A stretch of DNA of 10,944 nt from Loktanella sp. (GTDB taxonomy: Bacteria; Pseudomonadota; Alphaproteobacteria; Rhodobacterales; Rhodobacteraceae). The position numbers and the translations under genes are program-made. The stretch is from the NCBI GenBank assembly GCA_003551805.1, contig PUNR01000391.1, forward strand, positions 1 to 10,944, given 5' to 3'. Positions 1-5,874 of the stretch are shown piece by piece (the stretch's first letter is position 1; the number at the start of each line of letters is the position of its first letter). A model generated the notes under the pieces. That model was given only the letters and a program-made list of their open reading frames with translations. It did not search any database and was not told the DNA's origin.

Positions 1-434
1 CCTGCGGGCAGCTTGCCACGCGCGACCTCTGCCGCGACCAGTTTGGTAACGCAGGCATCCACTGCGGCATCGGCGAAACGGGTCAAGGTGCCGGTCACCA
101 TCTCAAGCGGCCAGACACCGCCCAGATCGGCCAGTCCGGTTATCAAGGCAACACGCCGTTTCATCTGTCGCAGATGCAGTGGCAGCGCATCCAGCGGGAC
201 ATCGGCCAATGCGCCTAGGGCTGCGTCCACGGCGGCTTCGGGGTCGTCCAGTGCGGGGATCAGCCAATCGCGTTCGCTGCCGATCAAGCCGGCCAGATAG
301 GGACTGCATCCGGCGGTGCCTGCCAGCAATTCCCTGATTTCAGGTGGTAATTCCGGCAATGCCGATACCACATCAGCCCCGCGGGCAGAATCGTAAGGCA
401 AAGGCGTGCGGGTCATGCGTGTAATAAAGGTCAT
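1..434 (-). CDS. glnE: Glutamine synthetase adenylyltransferase/deadenylase, N-terminal part (partial)
   Basis: This is the first 144 codons of GlnE; the rest lies beyond the left edge. GlnE adds AMP to, and removes it from, glutamine synthetase in response to PII and glutamine, tuning nitrogen assimilation in the cytoplasm. The visible part is the start of the N-terminal deadenylylase half. It shows the alphaproteobacterial N-terminus (MTFITRMTRTPLPYD, then an ARGADVV stretch), a GTAGCSPYLAGL segment near residues 39-50, and the ALITGLADLGGVW-like helix typical of the family. The catalytic nucleotidyltransferase motifs are not in the window. I chose ATG at 434 because AAGGTG lies seven bases upstream on this strand. 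A second Met at 416 has no ribosome site. The gene is divergent from the YbaK-family gene, with 78 bases between starts. Identification is from recalled family sequence. Confidence 0.85.
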   Translation of the reverse strand, partial: MTFITRMTRTPLPYDSARGADVVSALPELPPEIRELLAGTAGCSPYLAGLIGSERDWLIPALDDPEAAVDAALGALADVPLDALPLHLRQMKRRVALITGLADLGGVWPLEMVTGTLTRFADAAVDACVTKLVAAEVARGKLPA

Positions 435-440
435 GGGCGC

Positions 441-461
441 ACCTTGGGTGACGCCCAAGGT
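441..461. promoter_or_regulatory. Perfect 8-bp inverted repeat over the glnE translation start region
   Basis: ACCTTGGG (441-448) and CCCAAGGT (454-461) are perfect inverted arms around a 5-base centre. The dyad lies between the divergent glnE and YbaK-family genes, six bases upstream of the glnE ATG. In glnE mRNA the downstream arm contains the AAGGT that would act as ribosome binding site, so the hairpin would hide it. As DNA it could equally be an operator. Which of these applies is inference; the dyad itself is plain in the sequence. Confidence 0.5.
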
Positions 462-490
462 CTGGTCAATCACCATCACGCAGCTAGACT
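462..490 (+). promoter_or_regulatory. Weak candidate sigma70 promoter for the YbaK-family gene
   Basis: CTGGTC (462-467) and TAGACT (485-490) are separated by 17 bases and would place a transcript start near 497, about 16 bases before the ATG. The -35 match is poor, so this is only a candidate. I see no better pair in the 78-base gap. Confidence 0.25.
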
Positions 491-512
491 GCACCAAAAA
501 CAGGAGCATCAG

Positions 513-983
513 ATGAGCAAAAGCCTGAACCGCGTCACCAACGCCCTTGCAGCGCATGGTTTGCAGATCACGCCGCTGGAAATGGGCGACCAGACACGCA
601 CCGCGGCACAGGCAGCGCAGGCGGCGGGTTGTGCGCTGGACCAGATCGCCAAATCGGTGATCTTTGCAGGCCAGAACAGCGGCAACGCGATCCTGTTCAT
701 CACCGCAGGCGGCAATCAGGTGGACGCGGCCAAAGCCGGCAGCGTCGCAGGCGAGACGTTGGGCAAGGCCGATGCTGCGTTGATCCGTGCGCAGACCGGG
801 TTTGCCATTGGTGGGGTCGCACCTGTCGGGCATCTGTCGCCGATCACGGCGTTTTTTGATCCGCGCTTGATGGCATTCAGCGAAATTTGGGCCGCTGCGG
901 GCACGCCACGGCACATCTTTGCGATATCGCCGCAGGTTTTATTGCGGATTTCCGGCGCACAAATAGCTGATTTTACTGGCTGA
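513..983 (+). CDS. YbaK/EbsC-family aminoacyl-tRNA deacylase
   Basis: A 156-residue cytoplasmic protein of the YbaK/ProX editing family. Members hydrolyse wrongly charged tRNA, classically Cys-tRNA(Pro) or Ala-tRNA(Pro). The sequence shows the family features. There is a lysine in IAKSVIF (K47), equivalent to the conserved lysine needed for editing in YbaK. A central LFITAGGNQVD strand follows (about 61-71). The glycine-rich loop GGVAPVGH lies at 100-107, and a LMAFSEIWAAAGTPRHIF tail is typical of the small stand-alone members. Length is normal for the family (about 150-160). ATG 513 is chosen because AGGAG (502-506) sits six bases before it; an upstream in-frame TTG at 444 would add 23 residues without family resemblance. 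The exact tRNA substrate cannot be told from sequence. Confidence 0.9.
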   Translation: MSKSLNRVTNALAAHGLQITPLEMGDQTRTAAQAAQAAGCALDQIAKSVIFAGQNSGNAILFITAGGNQVDAAKAGSVAGETLGKADAALIRAQTGFAIGGVAPVGHLSPITAFFDPRLMAFSEIWAAAGTPRHIFAISPQVLLRISGAQIADFTG

Positions 984-992
984 TTCGCCTTA

Positions 993-1069
993 ATGTAAAA
1001 AACCTTCACATCAGGACTTGCGCGATGGCAGCGCAGGCCCAATATTGGGCATGTGAAAAGCATTCACAT
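993..1069. promoter_or_regulatory. Two copies of an ATGTRAA-N5-TTCACAT dyad around a 14-bp palindrome
   Basis: Site 1 is ATGTAAA (993-999), five bases, TTCACAT (1005-1011). Site 2 is ATGTGAA (1051-1057), five bases, TTCACAT (1063-1069). The two 19-bp sites are 58 bp apart and differ in the left arm by one base. Site 2 is a perfect 7-bp dyad. Abutting it is the perfect palindrome GCCCAATATTGGGC (1037-1050). The arrangement looks like paired operators for a dimeric regulator controlling the DUF2852 gene that starts at 1099. The TGTGA...TCACA arms recall CRP/FNR-type sites, but the spacing is seven rather than six bases. The cognate regulator is unknown to me. Confidence 0.55.
1018..1046 (+). 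promoter_or_regulatory. Candidate promoter of the DUF2852 gene between the two dyads
   Basis: TTGCGC (1018-1023) and AATATT (1041-1046) are 17 bases apart. The -10 candidate is the centre of the GCCCAATATTGGGC palindrome. A start near 1053 would fall inside the downstream dyad and leave a leader of about 45 bases. If real, the upstream dyad ends just before the -35 and the downstream dyad covers the start site, as in repression by looping or roadblock. The -10 match is only moderate. Confidence 0.35.
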
Positions 1070-1098
1070 CAACCCGCTGCCCGATAGGAGAAAGCGAC

Positions 1099-1512
1099 AT
1101 GACGACAGCAACGCCCCATTCGGCGATGAGTTACGACACCCGCCCCGGCTTTTTCGCGCGCGCCGAAGCCTGGCTTGATGCCCGCGGCAAATTTGGCTGG
1201 ATCGCGGCGATGGTGCTAGGCTTTATCGTGTTCTGGCCCATTGGTCTGGCCCTGCTTGCCTATATGATCTGGGGCAAAAGCATGTTCAGCCGGTCTTGCC
1301 GTGACATGAAAAGCTTTACCTCGCCGATGCATAAAACCAGCGGCAACGCCGCCTTTGACGCCTACCGCGATGAAACCATGCGCCGGTTGGAAGAAGAACA
1401 GCACAAGTTCGAATCCTTCCTCAAGCGGCTGCGCGACGCCAAGGACAAGGCCGAATTCGACGCCTTCATGGACGAACGCGAACGCAAGGCCGGCAACGAC
1501 CAGCCCGCCTGA
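1099..1512 (+). CDS. DUF2852 family membrane-anchored protein
   Basis: A 137-residue protein matching, from memory, the alphaproteobacterial DUF2852 family, whose function is not known. A soluble N-terminus with a helix GFFARAEAWLDARGKFG (about 17-33) leads into one strongly hydrophobic segment (about 33-58, with an FWPIG turn in the middle that could make it a hairpin or a single span). The C-terminal half (about 83-132) is highly charged and helical (RRLEEEQ, LKRLRDAKDKAEF, MDERERK) and is the most conserved part of the family, probably a cytoplasmic coiled coil. AGGAG (1086-1090) stands eight bases before the ATG. The gene appears monocistronic: its own regulatory region lies upstream and a hairpin follows. 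No function should be assigned. Confidence 0.85.
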   Translation: MTTATPHSAMSYDTRPGFFARAEAWLDARGKFGWIAAMVLGFIVFWPIGLALLAYMIWGKSMFSRSCRDMKSFTSPMHKTSGNAAFDAYRDETMRRLEEEQHKFESFLKRLRDAKDKAEFDAFMDERERKAGNDQPA

Positions 1513-1519
1513 TGCCAAT

Positions 1520-1547
1520 GGTGGGTGCCACAAATATGGCGCCCACC
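1520..1547. terminator. Hairpin after the DUF2852 gene
   Basis: GGTGGGTGCC (1520-1529) pairs with GGCGCCCACC (1538-1547) over ten base pairs with a single G-U wobble and an eight-base A/T-rich loop. It begins eight bases past the stop codon. No U-tract follows on the plus strand, so it may act as an mRNA 3'-end stabiliser or a weak terminator instead of a full intrinsic one. Confidence 0.5.
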
Positions 1548-1587
1548 GGTCAAATGCGCGACATTAACCCACACTGCTACACAGGGC

Positions 1588-1616
1588 TTGGCGCTTAGGT
1601 TTTCCATTGTTAAGCT
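1588..1616 (+). promoter_or_regulatory. Candidate sigma70 promoter for bpt
   Basis: TTGGCG (1588-1593) and TAAGCT (1611-1616) with a 17-base spacer would start transcription near 1623, giving a very short leader of about 18 bases before the ATG at 1641. The match is moderate; no other pair in the 128-base gap is clearly better. Confidence 0.35.
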
Positions 1617-1640
1617 TTGGCAAACCATTTGGGCCTTTTT

Positions 1641-2447
1641 ATGCGTCATACTCTTCCGATTGCGCCGCAGTTCTATGTGACGGCACCACAACCCTGCCCT
1701 TATCTTGAAGGGCGGATGGAACGAAAGCTGTTCACAGCCCTCCAAGGCGAAAACGCGACAAAGCTGAATGATTCCCTGTCAAAACAAGGGTTTCGCCGGT
1801 CGCAGAACGTGCTTTACCGTCCGTCCTGCGCGGAATGTTCGGCCTGTATGTCGGCGCGGATCAATGTCGCCAATTTCACCCCGACACGCAGCCAGCGCCG
1901 GATCATCAAGCGCGCGCGCCATCTTGACCGGCGCGCAACCTCGCCTTGGGCGACAGAAGAACAATATGATCTGTTCCGCACCTATCTGGACAGCCGCCAT
2001 GCGACCGGTGGCATGGCCGATATGGATATGTTCGAATTCGCCGCCATGGTCGAAGAAACACCAATCCGCACACGGTTGATCGAATATACCGACAGGGATG
2101 CTTTGCAGGCAGTGTGCCTGACGGACATTCTGGATGACGGGTTGTCGATGGTCTATTCGTTCTTTGACCCCGCGCAGGAAAAGCTGTCGCTGGGCACCTA
2201 TATCATCCTTGACCATATCCGCATCGCCCAAGACCTTGGCCTGCCCTATATCTACTTGGGCTATTGGGTCCCCGGCAGCCCCAAGATGGACTATAAGGCG
2301 AAATTCGCAGGGTTAGAGGTGTTCCACGCAGCCGAATGGACACCGCTAGGAACGCTTGACAGCTATGATACGGCTTTGCATCCACTGCGCAGCGAACCGA
2401 TTGCCGAACAGGTCGCCAAGATCAGATTACCGGACGGACGCAACTGA
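1641..2447 (+). CDS. bpt: Arginyl/leucyl-tRNA--protein transferase (Bpt type)
   Basis: A 268-residue aminoacyl-tRNA--protein transferase of the ATE fold, the bacterial Bpt branch. Bpt enzymes transfer Leu from Leu-tRNA to proteins with N-terminal Asp or Glu, marking them for ClpS/ClpAP degradation. The N-terminal ATE_N region has the Cys cluster seen in the family (C19 in PCPYLEGRMERK; C63, C66 and C69 in the CAECSACMSARI stretch). The ATE_C region follows from about 100, with TDILDDGLSMVYSFFDP and LGYWVPGSPKMDYKAKF motifs. Length is normal. I place the start at ATG 1641 (MRHTLPIAPQFY), which fits the family N-terminus. An upstream TTG at 1617 would add eight unrelated residues. No clear Shine-Dalgarno precedes 1641, which is odd beside its neighbours. 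Leucyl rather than arginyl specificity is inferred from family, not seen. Confidence 0.93.
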   Translation: MRHTLPIAPQFYVTAPQPCPYLEGRMERKLFTALQGENATKLNDSLSKQGFRRSQNVLYRPSCAECSACMSARINVANFTPTRSQRRIIKRARHLDRRATSPWATEEQYDLFRTYLDSRHATGGMADMDMFEFAAMVEETPIRTRLIEYTDRDALQAVCLTDILDDGLSMVYSFFDPAQEKLSLGTYIILDHIRIAQDLGLPYIYLGYWVPGSPKMDYKAKFAGLEVFHAAEWTPLGTLDSYDTALHPLRSEPIAEQVAKIRLPDGRN

Positions 2448-2453
2448 TCGTTG

Positions 2454-2486
2454 AACCGCCCCCCCGTTTCGCAAGGGGGGACGGTT
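2454..2486. terminator. Strong GC hairpin between convergent bpt and LysM-SBP genes
   Basis: AACCGCCCCCCC (2454-2465) pairs with GGGGGGACGGTT (2475-2486), eleven of twelve positions, with a nine-base loop. It starts six bases after the bpt stop and ends nine bases before the stop of the convergent gene, so it can serve both. The U-tracts are weak on both strands (TGGTTCAGTTT on plus). Confidence 0.7.
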
Positions 2487-2495
2487 TGGTTCAGT

Positions 2496-3647
2496 TTACC
2501 GCTCGACGGTGTCCTGAATGCTGGCGCGTACGATGGTGAACCATTCACCCGACAGGCGCAGTTGTTCCAGCCCTGCGTTGATGATCGGCAAGGCGGCGTT
2601 TGCTTCTTCGTTATCCTTGGACACGAAAACATGCAGCGTCGCTGTTGTTGTCAGCGCGTCAAGTGTGACGGTCCGGTCGGTCAGACCCAATGTGCGCGAA
2701 TCTTCTTCGGCGGGCAGCGCGTCATAGGTGACAACGTCGATTTCGCCCGCGTCCATCAGGCGCCAGCATTCCAGCTGACTGGGCGCGCGTGTCAGGCTGA
2801 TCGCCGGTTCGACCAAACCTTCGGCTTCCATGTCAAAAGTGAACCAAGCATCAGGACGGCACAGCCGCGCACCCATCAGATCTTCAGCGCTGGACGCGTT
2901 TTCATAGGGGCTGCCTTGCAGCGTGTAATACCCCACCAGCGCGTCATAGAACGGGTCGGAATGGTTGAAGTCGGTGCAGCGATAGGCGTTGGGTTCTGAC
3001 AAAATCTCGACCCGGTCGCAATCGGGCTTGAACCACGGAAACGCCATGTCAATTGCGCCCGAAGGCAGCAGACTGTCAAGCTGGGCGTTCCAGTCATTGA
3101 CGAAGAAAAAGTTGACCGGCTGGTCGGGGTTGCCCAGTTCAAAGGCGCGCAGCACCAGTTGGGTAAACATCCCCCCGCCCGGCAGGTCGCGGTCGGTGAA
3201 AGGCGCATAACCGCTGGACGTCACCACACGCAATTCGCGCAACGGCGCCTGTTCTGGTGCGGCGGCTGCGGGTTCCGGTGTGGCTTCGACCGCGGGTTCA
3301 GCGGTGGCAACAGCGGCGGCGGGTGTGGCTTCTGGCAATGCGCCATCGGCACAAGGGATCACCAGAACCTGCCCGATTTCGACGATATTGGGGTTGCGCA
3401 GCACGTTGGTGTTGGCGTTGAACAAGAATTGGAAACCGCCCTGCACACCGGCCCTGCTAGCAATCTCGCTGAGCGTATCGCCGCGCACGACTGTGTAGCG
3501 TGAACACAATTCTTGCGCTGCGGCCTGATCGGCACCAGCCACAAATAGCCCGGCCGAGGCGGCCAAAACGCCTGCCATGGCGGTTGTCGTGCTGGCGGCA
3601 AAGCCGGTGACCGCCGCCTTGTGGCTGCGCGGAGCAAGTTTGGTCAT
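2496..3647 (-). CDS. Exported LysM domain plus family 3 solute-binding protein fusion
   Basis: A 383-residue secreted protein. Residues 1-45 are a long signal peptide ending near AAAQ, with positive charges early and a hydrophobic AMAGVLAASAGLFVAG core. A LysM domain follows (about 49-98; YTVVRGDTLSEIASRAG, then NPNIVEIGQVLVIP), flanked by C48 and C99, which could form a disulfide. A Pro/Ala/Glu linker (about 100-137) leads to a periplasmic binding domain of the amino-acid type (about 138-375; LRELRVVTSSGYAPFTD at its start, LDSLLPSGAIDMAFP, GEIDVVTYDALPAEED, SKDNEEANAALPIINAGLEQL). LysM binds peptidoglycan, so I infer that the ligand-binding domain is tethered to the wall. No permease or ATPase gene is adjacent, so transport is not proven; a sensing or scaffolding role is possible. 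GGAAGG (3655-3660) lies seven bases before the ATG. Confidence 0.87.
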   Translation of the reverse strand: MTKLAPRSHKAAVTGFAASTTTAMAGVLAASAGLFVAGADQAAAQELCSRYTVVRGDTLSEIASRAGVQGGFQFLFNANTNVLRNPNIVEIGQVLVIPCADGALPEATPAAAVATAEPAVEATPEPAAAAPEQAPLRELRVVTSSGYAPFTDRDLPGGGMFTQLVLRAFELGNPDQPVNFFFVNDWNAQLDSLLPSGAIDMAFPWFKPDCDRVEILSEPNAYRCTDFNHSDPFYDALVGYYTLQGSPYENASSAEDLMGARLCRPDAWFTFDMEAEGLVEPAISLTRAPSQLECWRLMDAGEIDVVTYDALPAEEDSRTLGLTDRTVTLDALTTTATLHVFVSKDNEEANAALPIINAGLEQLRLSGEWFTIVRASIQDTVER

Positions 3648-3769
3648 GTCGGAACCTTCCTGTTTTTTCAGTTTCTTGGTCTGGGACTATGCTGGAAAAA
3701 AAGGCGAAATGTTGACCATCCTACGTAAAATGATCCGATGCGTGGCATCAGGGTGATGTTTTCTGGTCC

Positions 3770-3799
3770 CTTGCCAAAGATTTTAGCAATCCGCCATCT
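3770..3799 (+). promoter_or_regulatory. Candidate heat-shock-type (RpoH) promoter in the 250-base gap before yghU
   Basis: The gap 3648-3897 separates two divergent genes. On the plus strand CCCTTGCCA (3768-3776) and CCGCCATCT (3791-3799) resemble RpoH-type elements (CTTG and CCnCATnT) with a 14-base spacer. A sigma70-like -10, TATCAT (3820-3825), also exists but lacks a good -35. The rest of the gap is A/T-rich and shows only a short GATGC-GTG-GCATC dyad (3737-3749). I could not find a convincing promoter for the minus-strand LysM-SBP gene. Confidence 0.25.
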
Positions 3800-3897
3800 G
3801 TCTGTTTCAGTGCTGTCACTATCATGTGCCCAAGGCAGGCTTGCGCTTTGCGGCGTCAGACGGCTTAAAGACCCCGCAACACCGACAGGAGCCAAAG

Positions 3898-4722
3898 ATG
3901 ACCTATACACCGCCTGAAGTCTGGACCTGGGATGCCGAAAGCGGCGGCAGATTCGCCAGTATTAACCGCCCCGTCGCAGGCCCGACCCATGACAAGGTCT
4001 TGCCGCGCGGCGATCATGCCTTGCAGCTATATTCGCTAGCCACACCCAATGGTGTCAAAGTGACCGTCATGCTTGAGGAATTGCTGGCCGCCGGTCACAC
4101 AGGCGCCGAATATGACGCTTGGCTGATCCAGATTCAGGAAGGCGACCAGTTCGGCAGCGGATTTGTGGATGTGAACCCGAATTCAAAAATCCCCGCCCTG
4201 TTTGATCACGACACCGGCCTGCGGGTCTTTGAAAGCGGCGCGATCCTTTTGTATCTGGCAGATAAATTCGGTGCCTTCATTCCGCAGGATCTGGCAGGCC
4301 GCACCGAAGTGCTGAACTGGCTGTTCTGGCTGCAAGGATCAGCGCCTTATCTGGGTGGCGGGTTCGGGCATTTCTATGCTTATGCGCCGGAAAAGTTCGA
4401 ATATCCGATCAACCGTTTCGCGATGGAAGCCAAGCGCCAGCTTGACGTGCTGGATCGCCAACTGGCGGATCATGCGTTCATTGCGGGCGATCAATATTCC
4501 ATCGCCGATATGGCGATTGCGCCGTGGTATGGCGGTGTCGTGAGCGGCGAAACCTATGACGCAGCAAAGTTTCTGGACACGGCATCCTATAAACATGTCA
4601 ACCGCTGGGTCGAAACAATCTTTGCCCGCCCTGCCTATCAGCGCGGCAAGATCGTCAACCGCACATGGGGCGAAAAACAATTGCCCGAACGCCACAGCGC
4701 TGCCGATTTCGACAAGCTGTAA
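3898..4722 (+). CDS. yghU: YghU-type glutathione S-transferase (glutathione-dependent disulfide-bond oxidoreductase)
   Basis: A 274-residue cytoplasmic GST of the nu class, closely resembling E. coli YghU (288 residues), an enzyme that binds two glutathiones, reduces disulfides and has organic hydroperoxidase activity. The thioredoxin-like N-terminal domain (about 40-128) has the nu-class TPNGVKVTVMLEE segment (T49 and N51 are the usual glutathione contacts), VNPNSKIPAL (cis-Pro loop, P99) and FESGAILLYLADKFG (E112, S113). The all-helical C-terminal domain follows (about 135-255) with NWLFWLQGSAPYLGGGFGHFY and the ADMAIAPW helix N-cap. A conserved tail IVNRTWGEKQLPERH-SAADF matches YghU. The start ATG 3898 has AGGAG (3887-3891) six bases upstream; an upstream GTG at 3826 would only add non-homologous sequence. 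A role in thiol or peroxide stress is inferred from family. Confidence 0.93.
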   Translation: MTYTPPEVWTWDAESGGRFASINRPVAGPTHDKVLPRGDHALQLYSLATPNGVKVTVMLEELLAAGHTGAEYDAWLIQIQEGDQFGSGFVDVNPNSKIPALFDHDTGLRVFESGAILLYLADKFGAFIPQDLAGRTEVLNWLFWLQGSAPYLGGGFGHFYAYAPEKFEYPINRFAMEAKRQLDVLDRQLADHAFIAGDQYSIADMAIAPWYGGVVSGETYDAAKFLDTASYKHVNRWVETIFARPAYQRGKIVNRTWGEKQLPERHSAADFDKL

Positions 4723-4730
4723 GCCGGCAG

Positions 4731-4764
4731 CCGGGGGCCAGCCCCCGGTCCCCCGGGATATTTA
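4731..4764. repeat. Palindromic intergenic element with CCCGGGATATTT core, after yghU
   Basis: CCGGGGGC (4731-4738) and GCCCCCGG (4741-4748) are perfect arms, followed by TCCCCCGGGATATTTAAG. The CCCCGGTCCCCCGGGATATTT style recurs, from memory, downstream of many Rhodobacteraceae genes and shares the GGGA(G)TATTT core with the element at 8379-8459. It begins eight bases after the yghU stop, so it probably forms the 3' end of that transcript. The family assignment is recollection and cannot be checked here. Confidence 0.5.
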
Positions 4765-4778
4765 AGCTCGGACGATGG

Positions 4779-4801
4779 GGGCGGCGAATTTTGGGCCGCC
4801 C
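4779..4801. terminator. Second hairpin between yghU and the antiporter gene
   Basis: GGGCGGC (4779-4785) pairs perfectly with GCCGCCC (4795-4801) around a nine-base A/T-rich loop. The downstream run CTTGCGCTTGTTTTT is only loosely T-rich. It may act with the element at 4731 as a terminator, or may lie in the leader of the antiporter mRNA. Confidence 0.4.
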
Positions 4802-4853
4802 TCTTGCGCTTGTTTTTGCCCAACCCTATCTGCGCCAAAGCAAAGAGGGCACC

Positions 4854-5771
4854 ATGATCACCTACCTTATACTTGTCGGCGGCCTTTTGGCCTTGTTTCT
4901 GGGTGGCGACTGGTTGGTGAAAGGGGCAAGCGGGCTGGCGCTGCGCTTTGGCATTTCGCCCATGATTATCGGATTGACCATTGTCGGTTTCGGTACCTCG
5001 ACGCCAGAATTGCTGGTGTCGCTGAATGCCGCGCTTGGCGGACAACCGGGCATTGCGATCGGCAATGTCGTGGGATCCAACATCGCCAATATCCTGCTGG
5101 TACTGGGCATCGCCGCCGTGATCGGGCCGATTGCGATGCGCATGGCCGACGTTGGCAAGGACATCTATTGGATGACAGGTGCCGCATTGGCGCTGCCGCT
5201 GATCTTCTGGTCTGGCGAGGTCGGGTTGCTGGAAGGTCTGGCACTGGTTCTGGCCTTGCTGGTGTTTTTGTTCCTGAGCTTCAAAGGATCGCGCAACGAC
5301 GAGGACGTCATCTCGGCGCCTTCGAGCCTGTGGCTTGGCATCGGCCTGACCCTGCTGGGGCTGATCACGGTCATGGCCGGTGCGCATTATCTGGTGCAAA
5401 GCGCCAGCATCATCGCGCGCCAGTTCGGGATATCCGAAGCGATGATCGGCCTGTCCATCGTCGCCATCGGCACATCATTGCCGGAACTGGCGACCACCGT
5501 CATGGCCGCAATCCGTGGCGAGCGTGACATCGCGTTGGGCAATATCGTGGGGTCGAACATTTTCAACATTCTTGCGATTCTGGGGATTACCGCGATCATT
5601 GTACCAATCCCGGTCGATCCACGTTTTCTGACGGTAGATACGCCCGTGGTGATTGCGATCACATTGCTGGTGCTGGCGCTGGTGTTCTTTGTCGGCCGCA
5701 TGAACCGCATCATGGGTGGTGCAATGCTGCTGGCGTATGTCGCATATATCGCTTTGACTGCCGGTCTCTGA
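4854..5771 (+). CDS. Calcium/sodium antiporter, CaCA superfamily (YrbG-like)
   Basis: A 305-residue inner-membrane cation exchanger with about ten hydrophobic segments. The two inverted alpha repeats that form the ion pathway are plain: GFGTSTPEL (45-53) with GNVVGSNIANI (70-80), and AIGTSLPEL (204-212) with GNIVGSNIFNI (229-239). E52 and E211 are the expected ion-coordinating glutamates. A short charged loop (KGSRNDEDV, about 144-152) joins the halves. Length is normal for bacterial members (300-330). The usual reaction is Ca2+ exchange for Na+ (or H+), most likely export, but the ion cannot be told from sequence alone. ATG 4854 has GAGGG (4845-4849) four bases upstream and gives the family's usual start at the first membrane helix. 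An extended in-frame ORF back to 4665 overlaps yghU and is not used. Confidence 0.92.
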   Translation: MITYLILVGGLLALFLGGDWLVKGASGLALRFGISPMIIGLTIVGFGTSTPELLVSLNAALGGQPGIAIGNVVGSNIANILLVLGIAAVIGPIAMRMADVGKDIYWMTGAALALPLIFWSGEVGLLEGLALVLALLVFLFLSFKGSRNDEDVISAPSSLWLGIGLTLLGLITVMAGAHYLVQSASIIARQFGISEAMIGLSIVAIGTSLPELATTVMAAIRGERDIALGNIVGSNIFNILAILGITAIIVPIPVDPRFLTVDTPVVIAITLLVLALVFFVGRMNRIMGGAMLLAYVAYIALTAGL

Positions 5772-5778
5772 AAGAAAG

Positions 5779-5804
5779 TTGCGACAAAGTACCTTTTTGC
5801 GACA
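5779..5804. repeat. Direct repeat TTGCGACA x2 upstream of the ilv promoter
   Basis: TTGCGACA occurs at 5779-5786 and 5797-5804, 18 bp apart start to start, in an otherwise A/T-rich stretch right after the antiporter stop. The second copy ends 18 bases before the -35 of the ilv promoter. It has the shape of a tandem activator site, but I cannot name a regulator. Confidence 0.4.
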
Positions 5805-5816
5805 TTTTCTCCAGCG

Positions 5817-5851
5817 GGGCGGTTGACCGCCCTGCGATGTGGCACTAGAAC
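5817..5851 (+). promoter_or_regulatory. Promoter of the ilvL-ilvB-ilvN operon with a dyad over the -35
   Basis: TTGACC (5823-5828) and TAGAAC (5846-5851) are separated by 17 bases, a good sigma70-type pair that would start transcription at about 5857-5859, some 17 bases before the leader peptide ATG. The -35 lies within a dyad GGGCGGT-TG-ACCGCCC (5817-5832), which may be an operator. Confidence 0.6.
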
Positions 5852-5874
5852 CAGCCACAGCAAAAGGAAACGTG

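Noticed and set aside
1037..1050. GCCCAATATTGGGC as a terminator for the YbaK-family gene
   Set aside because: A perfect palindrome with no loop bases and no following T-run is unlikely to terminate; a DNA-level role fits better.
1052..1068. TGTGA...TCACA as a canonical CRP site
   Set aside because: The half-sites are seven bases apart instead of six, so the standard CRP geometry does not fit; kept only as an unidentified dyad.
2451..2999. Plus-strand ORF of 182 codons opposite the LysM-SBP gene
   Set aside because: It starts inside the terminator hairpin and is antisense to a protein with clear domains and signal peptide.
3731..3736. TGATCC as the -35 of a Rhodobacter RpoE (singlet-oxygen) promoter
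   Set aside because: No TAAGA/TAGGA-like -10 is found at the required distance downstream.
4665..4853. Upstream extension of the antiporter reading frame into yghU
   Set aside because: The extra 63 residues overlap yghU and two hairpins and are not membrane-protein-like; ATG 4854 has a ribosome site and the family's usual N-terminus.
4638..5399. Minus-strand ORF of 253 codons across the yghU end and antiporter
   Set aside because: Gln/Arg-rich shadow frame over two recognisable plus-strand genes, with no family resemblance.
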